From the NCBI GenBank assembly GCA_937890735.1, contig CALACZ010000140.1:1-13819 (forward strand): 13,819 nucleotides of DNA, given 5' to 3'. The notes under the pieces are model-generated. The model was given only the letters and a program-made list of their open reading frames with translations. It searched no databases and was not told the origin of the DNA. Below are positions 6,022 through 13,302 of the stretch, piece after piece; the stretch's first letter is position 1, and each line of letters opens with the position of its first letter. This DNA comes from an uncultured Bacillota bacterium. GTDB taxonomy: Bacteria > Bacillota > Clostridia > Oscillospirales > Oscillospiraceae. Made by a program: the position numbers and the translations under genes.

Positions 6022-6603
6022 TTAGTCGTTTTGCGTGATAAACCTAAGCAGTGCATCACGCCCTGTGCCGTTCTGCGCCGAAAACGGGATGAGCTCCACG
6101 GTATCGGGCAGTCCCAGCGTCTGGCGGATACAGGCAAGATTGGGCTCGACTTCGCTCTTTTTCAGCTTGTCCATCTTGTTTGCCGCCACGACGAAGGGCT
6201 TGCCGCTGCCGAGAAACCAGTTTGCCATCACCACATCGTTTTCCGTGGGCTTATGCCGCGCATCTACGAGCAGCACGCCGCGCGCGATGGTGTCGTCGGC
6301 AGCAAAATACTGTTCCATCAGCTTTGCCCAGCGCTCTTTTTCGCGCAGGGGCACTTTGGCGTAGCCATAGCCCGGCAGATCGACAAGATAGAGCGTCTTG
6401 TCGACGCAGAAAAAGTTGATATGCGTCGTTTTTCCGGGCGATTCGCCCACGCGGGCGAAATTTTTGCGCCGCAGCAGGCAGTTGATGACCGAGGATTTAC
6501 CGACGTTGGACTTGCCCGCAAAGGCAATCTGCGGCAGAGCGTCCTTCGGGCATTCTGCGACCGAAACGCAGGAGCGGATAAATTCCACATTGTGCAGATT
6601 CAT
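6022..6603 (-). CDS. engB: Ribosome biogenesis GTP-binding protein EngB/YsxC
   Basis: A 193-residue essential-type GTPase of the TrmE-Era-EngA-EngB-Septin class that acts late in 50S subunit assembly. All nucleotide motifs are present: G1 GKSNVGKS (30-37), G2 around PGKTTHIN (56-63), G3 DLPGYG (75-80) with the family-specific GYGYAKVP, G4 NKMD (142-145), and a G5-like SAQNG (175-179). Length is normal. The start ATG 6603 has GAGGG about eight bases upstream, which overlaps the lon stop codon, so it is co-translated from the lon message. The lon-engB (lonA-ysxC) pair is conserved in Bacillus and many other Firmicutes. An intrinsic terminator follows the stop. The identification is firm. Confidence 0.98.
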   Translation of the reverse strand: MNLHNVEFIRSCVSVAECPKDALPQIAFAGKSNVGKSSVINCLLRRKNFARVGESPGKTTHINFFCVDKTLYLVDLPGYGYAKVPLREKERWAKLMEQYFAADDTIARGVLLVDARHKPTENDVVMANWFLGSGKPFVVAANKMDKLKKSEVEPNLACIRQTLGLPDTVELIPFSAQNGTGRDALLRFITQND

Positions 6604-6613
6604 ACGCGCGCCC

Positions 6614-9034
6614 TCACTGGCGGATGCCCGGCTTCTGGCGGGACGGCTTTTTCGGCGGGATGAACGCGGGCGCTTCCGGCTTGTCCTCCGGCTGCGCCGC
6701 AGGAAGCGCTGACAGATCCAGCGCCGTTTCGATCACCGTGTCCGCATAGCGCACGGGAATGAAATTGAGCGCCTTCCGCACCGTCGGGTCGATCTCCGCA
6801 AGGTCCTTTTCGTTCGCGGCGGGGATGATGACGGTATGCACACCGTGGCGCAGCGCCGCCATCGTTTTTTCACGCAGTCCGCCGATGGGCAGCACTCTGC
6901 CGCGGATGGAAATTTCACCCGTCATGGCGATGTCGCGCCGCACGGGCGCGCCGGTGAGCGCGGAGACGATCGCCGTGCAGACCGTAATACCGGCGGACGG
7001 ACCATCCTTGGGAATCGCGCCCTCCGGGAAGTGGACGTGGATGTCCTTCGTCTTATAAAAGTCGGGTGCGAGATGGTACTGCGCCGTGCGCGAGCGGATA
7101 TAGCTCATAGCGGCGTAGACGGATTCCTTCATTACGTTTCCGAGGTTGCCGGTCAGTTCGAGCTTTCCCGTGCCGTCCACCACGTTGACCTCGACCTCCA
7201 GCGTCTCGCCGCCGACTGCCGTCCAGGCAAGCCCAGTGACGAGTCCGACCGTATCGCAGGACGGCAGCTCGTCCGGTAGGAATTTGCGCGGACCGAGGAA
7301 CTGGTCCAGATTTGCGCCGGTGATGCGGATGCGCTTGGGCGCGTCGTCCTCCACCAGCTGCATCGCGCACTTGCGGCAGACCGCCGCCAGCTCGCGCTCG
7401 AGATTGCGCACGCCGGATTCGCGCGTGTAGCAGGTGACGATCTCGCGGATGGCGTCGTCCGACAGATGCACCGTGCCCTTCGGGATGCCGTGGCGCGCGA
7501 TCTGCTTGGGAAGCAGGTGGCGCTTGGCGATCTGGAGCTTTTCCTCATCGGTATACGAGCCGAGTTCGATGACCTCCATGCGGTCAAGCAGCGCGCGCGG
7601 AATGGTATCGAGCGTGTTGGCGGTGGCGATGAACATACACTCGTGCAGGTCAAACGGCACTTCGAGATAGTGGTCGCGGAACGTGGCGTTCTGCTCGGAG
7701 TCAAGTACCTCCAGAAGCGCCGACGCGGGGTCTCCGCGGTAGTCGCCGCCAAGCTTGTCGATCTCGTCGAGCACGAGCAGCGCGTTTTTGGACTTTGCCT
7801 GCGCGATGCCGGACAGGATACGACCGGGCATTGCGCCGATATACGTCTTGCGGTGACCGCGAATTTCCGCCTCGTCATGGACGCCGCCGAGCGAAATGCG
7901 GGCATAATTGCGCCGCAGCGCGCGGGCGATGCTCAGCGCGATGGACGTTTTGCCGACGCCCGGAGGACCGACGAGGCACAGGATCTGCCCCGGCAGCTCC
8001 GGCGCGAGCTGCCGCACGGCGAGCGTTTCAAGAATACGCTGCTTGACCTTTTCCAGCCCGAAATGGTCGGCGTCCAGAATGCGCTCGGCGGCGCGGACGT
8101 TCAGCCGCTCCTGCGTACGCCTGTTCCACGGCAGCTCCAGCACAAAATCGAGATAATTGCGCAGCAGCGCCGCCTCCGGCGAGGTGGACGGCTGCTTTGA
8201 GAGCCTGCGGCATTCGCCGAGCAGCTTTTCTTCCGTTTCCGCGGGCAGCTTCAGCGCACGGATGCGGCGGTCGTAATCATCGCCGTTCTCGCCGCCGTCG
8301 CTGTCGCCCAGCTCCTCGTGGATGGCGTTGAGCTGTTCACGCAGGTAATACTCGCGCTGGTTTTTATCCACGCGCTGCTGGACCTTTTCGGAAATTTCAC
8401 TTTCCAGATTCAGAATATCCAGCTCCTTGGCAAGATACACCGACGCCTGTTCCAGGCGGCGCACGGGATGGAGCTGCTCGAGCAGTTTCTGCTTTTCCTG
8501 ATAGGAGAACGAAGCGTTCTGCCCGACAAAGTCGGCAAGATAACCCGGTCTCGTTTCCTCATACAGATCCGGCATTGCATCCGAGAGGTTTTTCGCCGCC
8601 AGATCGACGAACTGGTCGAACTGTGCGAGCGTCTGGCGCATGAGCGCCTGCGTTTTGGGAATATTTTCCTTAACTGGCTGCTCGACAAGCGCGATGACGC
8701 GCGCGAACAGATACGGCTCGGTGTGTACCACATCCAGAAGCCGCGCGCGCGTCAAGCCCTCGACCAGAATGCGCATATTGCTGCCCGGCAGGCGCAGCAC
8801 CTGCCGGATGATCGCCACCGTGCCGACCTCGTAAAGGTCGCTGCGCGTGGGGTCGTCCTTCTGCGCGTCCTTCTGCGCAACGAGGAAAATGTGCTGATCT
8901 GCGCGCATGGCTTCCTCCACCGCGCGGGCGGACTTTTTGCGACCTACATCAAAATGTGTCAGCATATTCGGGAACACACACAGTCCCCGCAGCGCCAAAA
9001 CCGGCAGAACAGACGGTCGTTCAAAATCGTACAT
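6614..9034 (-). CDS. lon: ATP-dependent endopeptidase La (Lon protease)
   Basis: An 806-residue Lon of the LonA type, a cytoplasmic hexamer that unfolds and degrades misfolded and regulatory proteins. The N-terminal substrate-binding domain starts with LPVLALRGLCVFPNM (10-24) and runs to about 205, followed by a coiled, charged segment with EYYLREQLNAIHEELG. The AAA+ module has Walker A GPPGVGKT (356-363) and Walker B LLVLDEIDKLG. The protease domain has the Ser-Lys dyad: Ser680 in PKDGPSAG and Lys723 in GLREKT. The start ATG 9034 has GGGAG eight bases upstream. After the protease domain comes a proline- and lysine-rich tail of about 30 residues, from about 777 on, longer than in E. coli or B. 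subtilis Lon. It lies directly after tig-clpP-clpX, the order known from E. coli; the separate lonB seen in Bacillus is absent. It has its own promoter. Confidence 0.99.
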   Translation of the reverse strand: MYDFERPSVLPVLALRGLCVFPNMLTHFDVGRKKSARAVEEAMRADQHIFLVAQKDAQKDDPTRSDLYEVGTVAIIRQVLRLPGSNMRILVEGLTRARLLDVVHTEPYLFARVIALVEQPVKENIPKTQALMRQTLAQFDQFVDLAAKNLSDAMPDLYEETRPGYLADFVGQNASFSYQEKQKLLEQLHPVRRLEQASVYLAKELDILNLESEISEKVQQRVDKNQREYYLREQLNAIHEELGDSDGGENGDDYDRRIRALKLPAETEEKLLGECRRLSKQPSTSPEAALLRNYLDFVLELPWNRRTQERLNVRAAERILDADHFGLEKVKQRILETLAVRQLAPELPGQILCLVGPPGVGKTSIALSIARALRRNYARISLGGVHDEAEIRGHRKTYIGAMPGRILSGIAQAKSKNALLVLDEIDKLGGDYRGDPASALLEVLDSEQNATFRDHYLEVPFDLHECMFIATANTLDTIPRALLDRMEVIELGSYTDEEKLQIAKRHLLPKQIARHGIPKGTVHLSDDAIREIVTCYTRESGVRNLERELAAVCRKCAMQLVEDDAPKRIRITGANLDQFLGPRKFLPDELPSCDTVGLVTGLAWTAVGGETLEVEVNVVDGTGKLELTGNLGNVMKESVYAAMSYIRSRTAQYHLAPDFYKTKDIHVHFPEGAIPKDGPSAGITVCTAIVSALTGAPVRRDIAMTGEISIRGRVLPIGGLREKTMAALRHGVHTVIIPAANEKDLAEIDPTVRKALNFIPVRYADTVIETALDLSALPAAQPEDKPEAPAFIPPKKPSRQKPGIRQ

Positions 9035-9069
9035 AAGTCACGCTCCCTTCCAGGAGAGATAATTTTTAT

Positions 9070-9098
9070 GGTATAAGCATAGCTGCTAAATATGGCAA
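9070..9098 (-). promoter_or_regulatory. Predicted lon promoter
   Basis: On the minus strand TTGCCA (9098-9093) and TATACC (9075-9070) are 17 bases apart. Initiation would be near 9063, with a leader of about 29 bases before the lon ATG. The -35 overlaps the outer end of one arm of the 15-bp inverted repeat at 9096-9147, so a protein bound there could block the polymerase. I find no CIRCE element and no acceptable CtsR box. The -10 is imperfect, so this is a moderate prediction. Confidence 0.5.
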
Positions 9099-9147
9099 AA
9101 GTAATAAGCAACTGTGAATAATTTTACACGGCTGCTTATTACTTTTG
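9096..9147. repeat. 15-bp perfect inverted repeat between clpX and lon
   Basis: The arms CAAAAGTAATAAGCA (9096-9110) and TGCTTATTACTTTTG (9133-9147) are exact reverse complements separated by 22 bases, and the spacer itself holds an imperfect A/T-rich dyad (GTG...CAC). The repeat starts seven bases after the clpX stop and touches the lon -35. It may be the clpX terminator: the RNA stem ends in UUUUG and starts with CAAAA, but it is AU-rich and has no free U-run. It may instead be a lon operator. The two roles are compatible. Confidence 0.6.
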
Positions 9148-9154
9148 TGACTGT

Positions 9155-10420
9155 TTACAGCGTAACGCCCGCGTTGCGGATGGGCGCGCGCAGCTTTGCC
9201 GGGTCGCGCGTGATGATGGGCTCTGCCTCGCCGCGGACACAAGCTGCGGTGATCTGTACGCTCTGGATCGACGGATCGGACGGAATGTCGTACATGATCT
9301 TCTGCATGACGCGCTCCATAATGGCGCGCAGTCCGCGCGCCCCGATCTGGCGGTCGAGCGCCTGCTGCGCAATAGCGTCGAGTGCGGCAGTCTCAAAGCT
9401 GAGCTTGACGCCGTCGTATTCCAGCAGCTTGGTGTACTGCTTGCACAGAGCGTTCTTCGGCTCGGTCAGAATGCGCACAAGATCCTCCTTGGTGAGGCTG
9501 CTGAGCGAGGTGATGACCGGCAGACGACCGACCAGCTCCGGGATGATGCCGAACTTCAGCAGGTCGTGCGGCTGCACGAGCTGGAAGAGCTGCCCGACGT
9601 CCTGCCCCTTCTTGCTGGTAACGGGCGCGTCAAAGCCGATGGACGACTGCTCGGTGCGCTTGCTGATGATCTTATCCAGGCCGTCGAACGCGCCGCCGCA
9701 GATAAAGAGGATGTTTGTGGTGTCGATCTGGATGAACTCCTGCTGCGGGTGCTTGCGCCCGCCCTGCGGCGGAACGTTTGCGATCGTGCCCTCGAGAATT
9801 TTCAGCAGCGCCTGCTGCACGCCCTCGCCGGACACGTCGCGTGTGATGGACGTATTTTCGGACTTGCGTGCGATCTTATCCATCTCGTCGATGTAGATGA
9901 TGCCGCGCTGCGCCAGCTCCACGTCAAAGTCCGCCGCCTGCAGGAGGCGCAGAAGGATGTTTTCCACATCCTCGCCGACATAGCCCGCCTCTGTGAGGGT
10001 GGTTGCGTCGGCGATGGCGAACGGAACATTCAGGATCTTGGCGAGCGTCTGCGCAAAGAGCGTTTTGCCAGAGCCCGTCGGACCGATGAGGAGGATGTTG
10101 CTCTTTTGCAGCTCCACGTCCGACTTGTTCTCAAAGTAAATGCGCTTATAGTGATTGTAGACCGCAACAGACAGGGCGATCTTTGCCGCGTCCTGCCCGA
10201 TGATGTAGCGGTCCATATAGGTTCGGATCTCCTGCGGGGTCGGGAGCGTGTCGGGAAGCTCCAGCTTCGAGGTCGCGTTTGGGTGCATCTCATCGCGCAA
10301 GATACTTGCGCAAAGCTGCACACACTCATCGCAGATATAAACGTTGGGTCCCGCAATGATGCGGTTGACCTGCTCCTGACGTTTGCCGCAGAATGAGCAG
10401 CGGATGCTGTCCTTTGCCAT
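9155..10420 (-). CDS. clpX: ATP-dependent Clp protease ATP-binding subunit ClpX
   Basis: A 421-residue AAA+ unfoldase that feeds proteins into ClpP. The N-terminal zinc-binding domain has its four cysteines C8, C11, C30 and C33. Walker A is GPTGSGKT (113-120), the pore-1 loop GYVG is at 146-149, and Walker B is IIYIDE ending in D178-E179. The RKH pore loop is at 222-224 and the IGF loop that docks onto ClpP is at 261-263. Sensor 2 is in GARGLRAI near residue 370. All key residues are present and the length is normal. The start ATG 10420 has AAAGGAG eight bases upstream and lies 24 bases after the clpP stop, so the two form one operon with tig. A perfect inverted repeat follows the stop. No uncertainty about identity. 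Confidence 0.99.
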   Translation of the reverse strand: MAKDSIRCSFCGKRQEQVNRIIAGPNVYICDECVQLCASILRDEMHPNATSKLELPDTLPTPQEIRTYMDRYIIGQDAAKIALSVAVYNHYKRIYFENKSDVELQKSNILLIGPTGSGKTLFAQTLAKILNVPFAIADATTLTEAGYVGEDVENILLRLLQAADFDVELAQRGIIYIDEMDKIARKSENTSITRDVSGEGVQQALLKILEGTIANVPPQGGRKHPQQEFIQIDTTNILFICGGAFDGLDKIISKRTEQSSIGFDAPVTSKKGQDVGQLFQLVQPHDLLKFGIIPELVGRLPVITSLSSLTKEDLVRILTEPKNALCKQYTKLLEYDGVKLSFETAALDAIAQQALDRQIGARGLRAIMERVMQKIMYDIPSDPSIQSVQITAACVRGEAEPIITRDPAKLRAPIRNAGVTL

Positions 10421-10444
10421 ACCGCCGTCTCCTTTCGTGCTGTG

Positions 10445-11026
10445 TTAACGGGTATAGATGACCTTATCGACCAGACCGTATTCCTTTGCCTGCTCGGCGG
10501 TCATGAAATTATCGCGCTCGGTGTCCTGCCGGATCGTCTCGATCGGCTTGCCAGTGTTATGCGCAAGGATCTCGTTGAGGTGCTGCTTGATCTTCAGCAT
10601 CCGCTCCACATGGATCTGCATATCCGTGGTCTGACCCTGTGTACCGCCGAGCGGCTGGTGGATCATAATTTCAGCATTCGGCAGCGCGATGCGCTTGCTC
10701 TTTGCGCCGGACGAAAGCAGGAACGCGCCCATGGACGCCGCCATGCCGATGCAGATGGTGGAAACGTCGCACTTGATATACTGCATGGTGTCATAGATCG
10801 CCATGCCGTCGGTGACGCTGCCGCCGGGGCTGTTGATGTAGAACTGGATGTCCTTATCGGGATCCTGCGCCTCCAGATAGAGCATCTGGGCGACGATCAG
10901 GCTGGCTGTGGTGGAGTTGACCTCCTCCGAGAGCATGATGATGCGGTCATTGAGCAGGCGGGAAAAAATATCATACGACCGCTCTCCCCGGCTGGTCTGC
11001 TCAACAACATACGGTACTAAACTCAT
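10445..11026 (-). CDS. clpP: ATP-dependent Clp protease proteolytic subunit ClpP
   Basis: A 193-residue serine protease that forms a double heptameric ring and works with ClpX in the cytoplasm. The catalytic triad is visible as Ser98 in GMAASMGAF, His123 in EIMIHQP and Asp172 in DTERDNF, the same numbering as the B. subtilis enzyme. The start of MSLVPYVVEQTSRGERSYDI is the normal ClpP N-terminus including the short propeptide region. The frame is open to ATG 11065, but ATG 11026 has AAAGGAG eight bases upstream and fits the family, so I chose it. It lies 51 bases after the trigger factor stop, with a small hairpin but no terminator between, and 24 bases before clpX. A single clpP copy is visible in this window; others may exist elsewhere. 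Confidence 0.99.
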   Translation of the reverse strand: MSLVPYVVEQTSRGERSYDIFSRLLNDRIIMLSEEVNSTTASLIVAQMLYLEAQDPDKDIQFYINSPGGSVTDGMAIYDTMQYIKCDVSTICIGMAASMGAFLLSSGAKSKRIALPNAEIMIHQPLGGTQGQTTDMQIHVERMLKIKQHLNEILAHNTGKPIETIRQDTERDNFMTAEQAKEYGLVDKVIYTR

Positions 11027-11044
11027 AAACGGAACTCCTTTCTT

Positions 11045-11068
11045 CGGATGCAACATTCTAACCATCCG
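11045..11068 (-). other. Small stem-loop between tig and clpP
   Basis: CGGATG (11045-11050) and CATCCG (11063-11068) are complementary around a 12-base loop, ten bases after the tig stop codon. No T-run follows, so it should not end transcription. It could mark an mRNA processing or stabilising site that lets clpP and tig levels differ. A 6-bp dyad may be chance. Confidence 0.3.
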
Positions 11069-11077
11069 GCAGGACCA

Positions 11078-12499
11078 TTATTCCTCCGTCTTTTCCTCTG
11101 CGGTCTCCGCCGCTTTCTTAGAGGCGCGCTTGGCGGGCTTCTTTTCAGCAGCTTCCTCCTCGCCCTCTGCCTTTTCCGCAGCCTTCTTTGTGCTGCGCTT
11201 GGCGGCGGGCTTCTTCTCTTCCTTCTTCTCAACGGCAACGGCGTTGTCAACGATCAGCTTGATCGCCTTCTTCGCGGCGAGGTCCGCTTCCACGGATTCC
11301 TTCTTCACAAGCTCCTTGACCTTGTCCAGCTCCATCTGATACTGCTCCGCCATCTTTTTGAGCTCTTCCTCGATCTCTTCGTCGGTCACGGACAGCTTCT
11401 CTTCGTCCACGATCTGGCTGAGGAGAATGTTGGAGCGGACGGTGGTCTCCGCCATCGGGCGCATGGACTCACGCATCGCCTTGAGGTCGCCGCCCATCAT
11501 CTTGGCGTAGTCCTCGATCTTCATGCCCTGCATCTGAAGCTGATAGGCAAACTGTTCCAGGTGCTTGTCCAGCTGATCCTCGATCATGCAGTTCGGGATG
11601 TCGCAGGTCATGTTCTTGCCCGCGATTTCGACCGCCTCGTTCTCAAACGCGCGGTCAGCCTCTTCCTGACGGGACTTCGTAAAGCGCGCCTTGATGTCCT
11701 TGCGCAGCGCGGCGAGGGTCTCAAACTCGGACACGTCCTTCGCAAACTCGTCGTCGAGCTCGGGGAGGGTCGTTTCCTTGACCTCATGGATCTTGCACTT
11801 AAAGGTCGCTTCCTTGCCGGCAAGCTCCGGGGTGTACTCGGTCGGGAACGTCACAACGACGTCCTTCTCGTCGCCAGCCTTGCAGCCGACGAGCTGATCC
11901 TCAAAGCCGGGGATAAACGAGCCGCTGCCGAGCTTCAGGGAGTAGCCCTCCGCCTTGCCGCCGTCAAACGGCTTGCCGTCCACAAAGCCCTCAAAGTCCA
12001 GAATGACGGTGTCGCCGGTCTTTGCCTCGCGGTCAACGGTCTCGATGCGGGCGTTGCGCTCCGCCATGCGGTTCAGCTCCGCATCGACCTCCGCCTTGGA
12101 GACGGAAACGGCAGCCTTGGGCACTTCGATGCCCTTGTATGCGCCGAGCTTGACCTCGGGGTACAGCTCGGTGGAAACGGTCAGCAGGACGTTGCCGTTT
12201 TCATCGGTATCCATATCGGCGACGGACGGCGTGCCGACAGCCTTGAGCTGCTGCGCCTCGATCGCCTGCGCGTAGATCTCGGGGAATATCTCATTGATGG
12301 CATCCTCGTAGAAAACGGTCGCGCCATACATACTCTCCACGACCTTGCGGGGCGCCTTGCCCTTGCGGAAGCCGGGGATCAGGATGTTCTTCCTGCACTT
12401 GGCATATGCCTTGCCCAGTGCATCGTTGAACTCCGCCTTGTCGATCTCGACGACAACTTTTGCGCTGCCATTCTCTTTTTCTACGCTCTTAACATTCAT
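11078..12499 (-). CDS. tig: Trigger factor, ribosome-associated chaperone
   Basis: A 473-residue chaperone that meets nascent chains at the ribosome exit. Residues 1 to about 115 are the ribosome-binding domain with its signature GFRKGKAP (43-50). Residues about 155-240 are the FKBP-type peptidyl-prolyl isomerase domain (GDTVILDFEGFVDGKPFDGG, then FIPGFEDQLVG). The rest, to about 424, is the helical substrate-cradling C-terminal domain. A further 49 residues of Lys/Glu/Ala-rich sequence follow, containing two related blocks (KPAAKRSTKKAAEKAE and KPAKRASKKAAETAEE). This tail is not part of the conserved fold and makes the protein longer than the usual 430 or so. The frame is open to ATG 12520, but ATG 12499 has AGGAGG ten bases upstream and the normal family start MNVKSVEKEN. 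It is first in an operon with clpP and clpX, as in many Gram-positive bacteria. Confidence 0.98.
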   Translation of the reverse strand: MNVKSVEKENGSAKVVVEIDKAEFNDALGKAYAKCRKNILIPGFRKGKAPRKVVESMYGATVFYEDAINEIFPEIYAQAIEAQQLKAVGTPSVADMDTDENGNVLLTVSTELYPEVKLGAYKGIEVPKAAVSVSKAEVDAELNRMAERNARIETVDREAKTGDTVILDFEGFVDGKPFDGGKAEGYSLKLGSGSFIPGFEDQLVGCKAGDEKDVVVTFPTEYTPELAGKEATFKCKIHEVKETTLPELDDEFAKDVSEFETLAALRKDIKARFTKSRQEEADRAFENEAVEIAGKNMTCDIPNCMIEDQLDKHLEQFAYQLQMQGMKIEDYAKMMGGDLKAMRESMRPMAETTVRSNILLSQIVDEEKLSVTDEEIEEELKKMAEQYQMELDKVKELVKKESVEADLAAKKAIKLIVDNAVAVEKKEEKKPAAKRSTKKAAEKAEGEEEAAEKKPAKRASKKAAETAEEKTEE

Positions 12500-12520
12500 A
12501 TCGGTTTTTCCTCCTACCAT

Positions 12521-12546
12521 GGTGCGGCGTTACGCCCTGGTGCACC
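12521..12546 (-). promoter_or_regulatory. Hairpin in the tig 5' leader
   Basis: In the transcript, GGTGC (12546-12542) pairs with GCACC (12525-12521) and GGCG pairs with CGCC around a three-base loop, with a five-base bulge on one side. The hairpin ends five bases before the AGGAGG site (12515-12510). Its outer part also contains the self-complementary GGTGCACC. It may stabilise the 5' end of the mRNA or influence ribosome access; no known riboswitch is recognised. Confidence 0.45.
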
Positions 12547-12563
12547 AATTTTGAATCCGCTCT

Positions 12564-12592
12564 ATTCTAGCAGACTTTTTTGAATTTTTCCA
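12564..12592 (-). promoter_or_regulatory. Predicted promoter of the tig-clpP-clpX operon
   Basis: On the minus strand TAGAAT (12569-12564) is preceded by TGC, an extended -10, and a TGGAAA -35 (12592-12587) lies 17 bases upstream. The spacer is A-rich. Initiation would be near 12557, giving a leader of about 58 bases that contains the hairpin. The promoter begins about 20 bases after the metallophosphoesterase stop; there is no terminator between them, so some readthrough from thrC is possible. Confidence 0.65.
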
Positions 12593-12612
12593 CAGTTATT
12601 TTCTAATTTTCA

Positions 12613-13302
12613 TCAATTTCTGATTTTTACGGGGGTGAAGTTTACATAATCCGCAGACACCAGGTGGAAATCGACATCGTGGCTGCGTCCTAAAAACGCC
12701 AGCCGCAGACTTTCGGCGTGCAGATGTCCGTAATAGCAGTCGCGCACGCCGTATTTTTGCAGCAGCTCCAGGATCGGTTCGCACTCGTAGCCCTGATATT
12801 TGGGCGGGTAGTGCAGAAAACAGAGCTTTTCGCGCTCCCCTGCCGCGCGCAGCGAGGTTTCCAGCCGCGAAAGCTCGCGCAGGAACACCTTTTCGTCGTG
12901 CGCGCCGTGCCGCTCTTCCTCATAAAACCAGCCCCGCGTGCCGCACAGCGCCACGTCGCCGTAGAGAAGGCAGTTATTGTGCAGGACCTCCATCTGCGAA
13001 AAGCCCTGCTCGGCGCAGAAGCGGTAGAATTTTGCCGCCGTCGTCCACCAGTAGTCGTGATTGCCCTTGAGGATGATCTTGCGCCCTGGAATGGCGGAGA
13101 TGAACGCGAAATCCGGCTGCGCCGCCTCCATGGACATCGCCCAGCTCAGATCGCCGAGCAGGACCGTTGTGTCCTCCTCCGTGATGCAGGAAAGACCCGC
13201 CCGCAGCTTGTCAACATATCCGTCCCACCGCCCGCCGAATACGTCCATGGGCTTGTCCGCACCGAACGACAGGTGCAGATCGCCGATCGCATACAGAGCC
13301 AT
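12613..13302 (-). CDS. Calcineurin-like metallophosphoesterase
   Basis: A 229-residue cytoplasmic phosphohydrolase with a two-metal active site. The ligands are visible in order: D8 and H10 in GDLHLS, D51 in LLGDLSW, N81-H82 in GNHDYWW, H164 in FLHYPP, and H193 and H195 in GHLHAESL. This is the complete set for the calcineurin-like phosphoesterase fold, so the enzyme should be active. The GNHDYWW and GHLHA contexts match a group of clostridial and bacterial proteins annotated only as metallophosphoesterases; the substrate is not known. No signal peptide is present. The start ATG 13302 shares one base with the threonine synthase stop (TGATG), so it is translated by coupling. It probably belongs to the thrC transcript. 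About 100 bases of leader for tig follow its stop. Confidence 0.95.
   Translation of the reverse strand: MALYAIGDLHLSFGADKPMDVFGGRWDGYVDKLRAGLSCITEEDTTVLLGDLSWAMSMEAAQPDFAFISAIPGRKIILKGNHDYWWTTAAKFYRFCAEQGFSQMEVLHNNCLLYGDVALCGTRGWFYEEERHGAHDEKVFLRELSRLETSLRAAGEREKLCFLHYPPKYQGYECEPILELLQKYGVRDCYYGHLHAESLRLAFLGRSHDVDFHLVSADYVNFTPVKIRN

Noticed and set aside
9060..9154. CIRCE or CtsR element before lon
   Set aside because: I looked for TTAGCACTC-N9-GAGTGCTAA and for tandem GGTCAAA heptads on both strands and found neither; the dyad present has a different sequence.
11048..12583. A 511-codon open frame on the plus strand
   Set aside because: It mirrors the whole trigger factor gene and extends over its promoter; the leucine/arginine/histidine-rich product is typical of an antisense shadow.
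12564..12592. Possible CtsR box in the tig promoter (ATTCAAA-AA-AGTCTGC)
   Set aside because: The second heptad matches poorly and the spacing is two bases instead of three. The A-rich spacer explains the resemblance.
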